9,932 nt of DNA from Spirochaetaceae bacterium. Lineage in GTDB: Bacteria > Spirochaetota > Spirochaetia > Treponematales > Breznakiellaceae. The translations under genes were made by a program, and so were the position numbers. The notes below the pieces were generated by a model. The model was not told the DNA's origin and made no database searches. It was given only the letters and a program-made list of their open reading frames with translations. Below are positions 6,694-9,932 of this stretch, in pieces. The stretch's first letter is position 1; each line of letters begins with the position of its first letter. The stretch spans positions 1 to 9,932 of the forward strand of contig JAIRPM010000131.1 in assembly GCA_031257075.1 (NCBI GenBank), read 5' to 3'.

Positions 6694-6741
6694 AAATACT
6701 CAGAGAAACGCCGGTGCAATGTTACGGTTGACGGCTGTCTC

Positions 6742-6760
6742 TGCCGGTATTCAGACCGGC
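6742..6760. promoter_or_regulatory. Second copy of the dyad upstream of the permease operon
   Basis: TGCCGGTATTCAGACCGG (6742-6759) repeats the sequence at 6666-6683 with one base changed (C to T), 76 bp further on. The arms GCCGGT and ACCGGC are a perfect 6-bp inverted repeat around a 6-base centre. Two spaced operator copies are typical of sugar-responsive repressors of the LacI type, but the regulator is unknown and not encoded here. Confidence 0.45.
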
Positions 6761-6792
6761 GCAAAATCATTAAGTATTTTTAGGAGGAAACC

Positions 6793-7716
6793 ATGCAAAA
6801 ATTACGCGCAACAGTAGTAAAAGACTATATCGGTTCGTATCTGTTTTTGGTTCCGTGGCTCATTGGCTTTTTACTGCTTACGCTCTATCCAATGATTTAC
6901 TCACTGTATTTATCATTCACTGAGTACAACATTCTACAGCCGCCTAAGTGGGTAGGCTGGCGCAATTTCTTCATTATGTTTGCGGGAAACGACCAGTTCC
7001 CACGGGATGACCGTTTTATGAATTCGCTGTTTGTAACATTCCGCTATGTGTTCATTTCGGTTCCGCTCAAACTGGCTTTTGCCCTTTTTGTGGCGATGCT
7101 TATGAATCAGAAACTGCGCCTGATACCGTTTTACCGCACCATTTACTACATACCCACATTGCTCGGCGGTTCGGTTGCCATTGCCGTGCTATGGCGCAGG
7201 CTTTTTGCCGGAGACGGCGTTATCAACTCGATATTGCAAGCCGCTTTTCATGTTGACCCGCCGTCCTGGATTTCCAATCCGAAATACGCGCTTTCCACGC
7301 TTATCATTTTGTCGGTATGGCAGTTCGGCTCGCCGATGATTATTTTCCTTGCCGGCCTGAAACAAATACCGCAGGAATTTTATGAAGCGGCCAGTGTGGA
7401 CGGCGCGGGCAAAGTGCGGCAGTTTTTTAATATAACCCTGCCGGCGCTCTCGCCCATCATATTCTTCAATTTGATTATGCAAATGATAAGCGCATTCCAA
7501 AGTTTTACGCAGGCATTCATTGTGTCAGGCGGCAACGGCGGCCCTCTCGATTCGACAATGTTTTACAGTTTGTACTTGTATATCAAAGGATTCGGGTTTT
7601 CTGAAATGGGATACGCATCCGCAATGGCATGGTTCTTACTGCTAATTATCGCGGTATTGACCGCAGTTACCTTCAAACTATCGAATTCGATGGTATCGTA
7701 TGGAAGCGGCGAATAG
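6793..7716 (+). CDS. Sugar ABC transporter permease, MalF/UgpA type
   Basis: The 307-residue integral membrane protein belongs to the carbohydrate ABC permease group (CUT1 family). It begins with a short cytoplasmic tail, a first membrane span (about 15-40, with FLVPWLIGFLLLTLYPMIYSLYLSF), further spans around 78-102, 114-136, 166-188, 220-240 and 276-296, and the EAA loop EAASVDGAGKVRQ...LP at 198-217, which docks on the ATPase subunit. A strong AGGAGG (6782-6787) precedes the ATG. Together with the next gene it forms the membrane channel for a sugar or oligosaccharide; the substrate cannot be read from the permeases. No binding protein or ATPase lies next to it; a shared MsmK-type ATPase elsewhere would be usual. 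Confidence 0.93.
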   Translation: MQKLRATVVKDYIGSYLFLVPWLIGFLLLTLYPMIYSLYLSFTEYNILQPPKWVGWRNFFIMFAGNDQFPRDDRFMNSLFVTFRYVFISVPLKLAFALFVAMLMNQKLRLIPFYRTIYYIPTLLGGSVAIAVLWRRLFAGDGVINSILQAAFHVDPPSWISNPKYALSTLIILSVWQFGSPMIIFLAGLKQIPQEFYEAASVDGAGKVRQFFNITLPALSPIIFFNLIMQMISAFQSFTQAFIVSGGNGGPLDSTMFYSLYLYIKGFGFSEMGYASAMAWFLLLIIAVLTAVTFKLSNSMVSYGSGE

Positions 7717-7725
7717 GAGGCCGGT

Positions 7726-8580
7726 ATGAATATAAAATTAGAAACACAACGGAAAATTGCCGCAAGCGCGGCCAATATTATTATCATTCTGTTTGGTATA
7801 CTTATGCTGTATCCGGTCGTGTGGCTCATTATGGCTAGTTTCAAGGAAGGCGCGGCAATTTTCAGCGACCCCGGGCTTATCCCCAAAGTATGGACAATTC
7901 AGAATTATTTGAAAGGCTGGAATGGTATCGGCATCGTTACTTTTGGCGCGTTCTTTAGCAATTCATTTATCATCTGTATACTCTGCCTGATATGCAACGC
8001 GGCCTTTTGTTCAATGACGGCCTATGCGTTTGGACGCCTGCAGTTTCCCGGGCGCGGCATTCTGTTTGGCGTTATGATGCTTACACTGATGCTTCCTGCC
8101 CATGTTACCACTATTCCGCGTTACATTATTTTTCGCGGATTTGGCTGGATAGACACGTTTTTGCCCCTCATTGTACCAAAACTATTTGCCACAGACGCTT
8201 TCTTTATCTTTCTTCTTGTACAGTTCATTCGCGGCCTGCCTAAAGATTTAGACGAATCGGCGCGTATTGACGGCTGCGGCAAATTCGGTATATATCTGAA
8301 AATTATACTCCCGCTTAGCGTTCCCTCGCTTATTACCACCGTGCTTTTTACTTTTCTGTGGACATGGGATGATTTCTTTAATCAATTGCTCTACTTAAAT
8401 TCTCCGCAGAAATATACGATTCCAATGGGATTGCGCCTCTTCCTTGACTCATCGGGAATTTCCTCATGGGGTTCTATGTTTGCTATGTCGGTGTTGTCGA
8501 TACTGCCTTGTTTTGTACTCTTCTTTTCACTGCAAAAGTATTTCGTACAAGGTATTGCAACAACCGGTATGAAAGGCTAA
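7726..8580 (+). CDS. Sugar ABC transporter permease, MalG/UgpE type
   Basis: The 284-residue partner permease has its first span at about 12-38 (LFGILMLYPVVWLIMASFK, typical of MalG-type proteins), spans around 76-102, 110-132, 144-168, 198-218 and 250-268, and an EAA loop at 177-196 (ESARIDG ... ILP). The last residues, ATTGMKG, match the usual end of this family. The AGGAGG (7715-7720) overlaps the stop codon of the first permease and the ATG is nine bases past that stop, so the two are translationally coupled in one operon. The gene is followed by a GC-rich hairpin (8601-8628) and then by the opposing selC gene. Confidence 0.93.
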   Translation: MNIKLETQRKIAASAANIIIILFGILMLYPVVWLIMASFKEGAAIFSDPGLIPKVWTIQNYLKGWNGIGIVTFGAFFSNSFIICILCLICNAAFCSMTAYAFGRLQFPGRGILFGVMMLTLMLPAHVTTIPRYIIFRGFGWIDTFLPLIVPKLFATDAFFIFLLVQFIRGLPKDLDESARIDGCGKFGIYLKIILPLSVPSLITTVLFTFLWTWDDFFNQLLYLNSPQKYTIPMGLRLFLDSSGISSWGSMFAMSVLSILPCFVLFFSLQKYFVQGIATTGMKG

Positions 8581-8600
8581 ATCGAACACCCCTACATCCT

Positions 8601-8628
8601 CGAAGCCCGCCCTCGCGGCGGGACTTCG
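8601..8628 (+). terminator. GC-rich hairpin after the permease operon
   Basis: CGAAG-CCCGCC (8601-8611) pairs with GGCGGG-A-CTTCG (8617-8628): 11 bp with one bulged A and a 5-base loop. It lies 20 bp after the stop codon, where a terminator is expected, but is followed by GGCTGAAATTC rather than a T-run. It may act as an mRNA 3' stabiliser, and an alternative pairing of AGCCCG with CGGGCT exists. Confidence 0.5.
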
Positions 8629-8695
8629 GGCTGAAATTCATCCTTCCTATAATAGAATTGCCTGCCGCGTTTGCCCTAAGGAGCGGCAACAAAAA

Positions 8696-8789
8696 TGGCG
8701 GAGGCGTGTGAGAATCGAACTCACCAAGGACGTTTCCGCCCTTTGACGGATTTGAAGTCCGCAGCCGCCACCAGACGACATTCACCTCC
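8696..8789 (-). tRNA. selC: tRNA-Sec (selenocysteine tRNA, anticodon UCA)
   Basis: The 94-base minus-strand gene encodes its own CCA (8696-8698) and G discriminator. The anticodon loop is CTTCAAA with anticodon TCA, on stem GCGGA/TCCGT. Features specific to tRNA-Sec are a 6-bp D stem (GTCGTC/GGCGGC) with a 4-base loop TGGT, and a long variable arm of 7 bp (AAGGGCG/CGTCCTT) closed by a GAAA tetraloop. The T arm is GTGAG-TTCGATT-CTCAC. The acceptor pairs GGAGGTG with CGCCTCC; the expected eighth pair is an A-A mismatch. It delivers selenocysteine at UGA codons with SelA, SelB and SelD, so the organism should make selenoproteins; none of these is encoded in the window. A promoter lies directly upstream, and a T5 run follows the CCA. 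Confidence 0.93.
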
Positions 8790-8806
8790 GTTAAAACAAT
8801 CGCTTT

Positions 8807-8835
8807 AGTGTATAAAAACGTGAAAAGAATATCAA
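8807..8835 (-). promoter_or_regulatory. Promoter of selC
   Basis: On the minus strand, TTGATA (8830-8835) and TACACT (8807-8812) are spaced by 17 bp. Transcription would start near 8800, about ten bases before the mature 5' end of the tRNA. Confidence 0.55.
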
Positions 8836-8843
8836 TATAGTAC

Positions 8844-8879
8844 AAAAAGCCGGCAGGGTTTGACTTCACTCCCGCCGGC
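8844..8879 (-). terminator. Second (distal) terminator of the surface-protein gene
   Basis: Read on the minus strand, GCCGGC (8874-8879) pairs with GCCGGC (8849-8854), extended inward by a few weaker pairs, and is followed by TTTTT (8844-8848). It lies between the first terminator and the selC promoter and should block read-through into the tRNA gene. Confidence 0.7.
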
Positions 8880-8893
8880 CTTTGGAACAACGC

Positions 8894-8925
8894 AAAAAAA
8901 ACAGGAGGCCGCCGGCCTCCTGTTT
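8894..8925 (-). terminator. Intrinsic terminator of the surface-protein gene
   Basis: On the minus strand, a perfect stem of 12 bp (8914-8925 with 8899-8910) has a 3-base loop and runs into eight T's (8894-8901). It starts 29 bases after the TAA at 8955-8957. This is the strongest terminator in the window. Confidence 0.9.
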
Positions 8926-8954
8926 CCGTTAACTTTTTGGCAGCAACCGTTGCC

Positions 8955-9932
8955 TTACTTTATAGCGAATGCTGGGGCAACGCCGCCGGCAGTATCCGCA
9001 ATGTCATTTAATGTGAAGTCACCATTCTGCCAACATACAACAAATTGACTTGAACCAGGCTGGCGGCTGGATGTCCAAATGAAGGAAGCCCTCAGTACAT
9101 ACCGGTTTGTTTGGTCATCTGAATAATACGGGAAATAACCACCGCTGCGGTATGAAGAAGACTCTTCGCTAAAGGTAAGACCGTTGGATTGTCCAGTCAT
9201 CTCATATACGGTAGGCAGCCACAGTGGAACGTCAGTGTTGAATTGCCCAGAAACACGTGTCTCATCGTATTGGAGTGGGTGGACGCGGTATGCTTTAAAC
9301 ACAGCCTCTTCCGGCACCCCGGCGTTCTTTAGCCCTGTCCAGAAGTTTTCCTTTAGATAGTAGTTATGCATCTCGGTGCTCAAGTAAGTAGAACGCTGGC
9401 TGATTGTGGAGCTGCTGTGCAGACGGGCCGTTCCGGGCGGTTCTTTGAAGCGGAACACAAGGTGCGGCGGTTTTGCGCCGCTATAGGCGCTATTTGCGTT
9501 TATCGCCACTACAATAACGCGCAGTCTGTCATCTCCCGCGCCTGAGTTGGTCAGGTCAATGGCGCCGCCGTTACCGTTATACTCGGCCACGCTGAGCGAA
9601 TGAAGATTGATATAATCACCCATCTTTATGACGCCGCCAAGCCCGTTAGAGGGATTCACGCTGGCCGGGTCCTGCGTCTTTATATAGGTGCTCACATCGG
9701 TGAAGGTGTCGGAAACGTTTTTCAGTGATATACTCGAAATCGCGTAGCCTTCGCTTTTTACCCCGAACTTTATCATCAGGTCAGGATTGTCTTCCTTGCC
9801 GGTTACAGGCGTGGTCTGGCCGCTTGCCGGCATCCAACGGGCCCAGAACTCTTTGTTGCCCGTAGCCCCCTGGACTATCTGCGTAACCGCGCTTCCCGTA
9901 AAGGCCGAGTTGTTATACCAGCCGGAAAACGT
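8955..9932 (-). CDS. Surface protein with InlB-type repeat and DUF6273-like C-terminal domain (N-terminus outside window)
   Basis: The frame is open from the right edge to TAA at 8955-8957, giving 325 visible residues; the ATG at 9833 is internal. Visible residues 1-33 match a Listeria-Bacteroides/InlB B-type repeat: TFSGWYNNSAFTGSAV then GNKEFWARW. Such repeats occur in extracellular stalks. The middle part has GDYINLHSLSV (near 105-115) and LRVIVVAIN, and the C-terminal part has STEMHNYYLKENFWTGLKNAGVPE, then WLPTVYEMTG from residue 238, FIWTSS, and the ending GGVAPAFAIK (316-325). This order is the one I recall for DUF6273-type, C-lectin-like domains found in many treponemal proteins. The signal peptide would be outside the window. 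The role is probably binding to a ligand or surface, but this is not shown. Two terminators follow the gene. Confidence 0.8.
   Translation of the reverse strand, partial: TFSGWYNNSAFTGSAVTQIVQGATGNKEFWARWMPASGQTTPVTGKEDNPDLMIKFGVKSEGYAISSISLKNVSDTFTDVSTYIKTQDPASVNPSNGLGGVIKMGDYINLHSLSVAEYNGNGGAIDLTNSGAGDDRLRVIVVAINANSAYSGAKPPHLVFRFKEPPGTARLHSSSTISQRSTYLSTEMHNYYLKENFWTGLKNAGVPEEAVFKAYRVHPLQYDETRVSGQFNTDVPLWLPTVYEMTGQSNGLTFSEESSSYRSGGYFPYYSDDQTNRYVLRASFIWTSSRQPGSSQFVVCWQNGDFTLNDIADTAGGVAPAFAIK

Noticed and set aside
1338..7688. GAATTC sites (1338, 5364, 7020, 7683) as a clue to the methyltransferase target
   Set aside because: Four sites in about 10 kb shows no avoidance, and family membership alone does not give sequence specificity.
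8595..8644. CATCCT on both sides of the hairpin after the permeases as a target-site duplication
   Set aside because: Six bases can recur by chance at this distance, the copies are not at symmetrical distances from the stem, and no second copy of the element is in the window.
8483..8890. Minus-strand open frame of 135 codons
   Set aside because: It covers the tRNA-Sec gene and the antisense of the second permease, has no family resemblance, and its possible internal ATG lacks properly spaced ribosome binding bases.
1..9932. CRISPR array, insertion sequence, prophage or integrase
   Set aside because: No regularly spaced direct repeats, transposase or integrase motifs, or phage structural genes were seen on either strand.

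Overview
The window looks like chromosomal DNA of a Treponema-like, probably gut-associated, spirochaete with mixed GC content. The support is the density of lipoprotein-type surface proteins, a GLUG-like beta-repeat lipoprotein, a protein with an InlB-type repeat followed by a DUF6273-like C-terminal domain (an architecture that I recall as common in termite-gut and oral Treponema genomes), MalF/MalG-type sugar permeases without an ATPase, and a selenocysteine tRNA. The genus is an inference, not a proven assignment.

Layout. 1-486 (+) is the C-terminal part of an EcoRI-family adenine DNA methyltransferase, AT-rich and cut by the window edge. 552-1670 (+) is the GTPase YchF. 1668-1751 is an imperfect inverted repeat. 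1837-4248 (+) is a large lipoprotein driven by a near-consensus promoter that has ten T's in its spacer. 4261-4305 is a second inverted repeat related to the first; it overlaps the end of 4291-4725 (-), a small membrane-anchored protein with a duplicated zinc-knuckle module. 4841-5929 (+) is a calcineurin-like metallophosphoesterase that converges on 5939-6520 (-), a small lipoprotein with a promoter compatible with a leaderless transcript. 6537-6792 is a regulatory region with repeated elements, followed by the two-gene permease operon 6793-8580 (+). 8696-8789 (-) is tRNA-Sec (selC), separated by two tandem hairpin terminators from 8955-9932 (-), the C-terminal part of a large surface protein that enters from the right edge.

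How the parts relate. Most genes are single transcription units in alternating orientation; only the permease pair is a clear operon. The permeases would import a sugar or oligosaccharide, but no solute-binding protein or ATPase is encoded beside them. tRNA-Sec implies that the organism inserts selenocysteine, but no selenoprotein is recognised here. The most interesting signals are regulatory: a homopolymer tract inside a lipoprotein promoter (a possible expression switch), the same promoter architecture in front of the second lipoprotein, a duplicated dyad at the permease promoter, and a small family of inverted repeats at gene ends.
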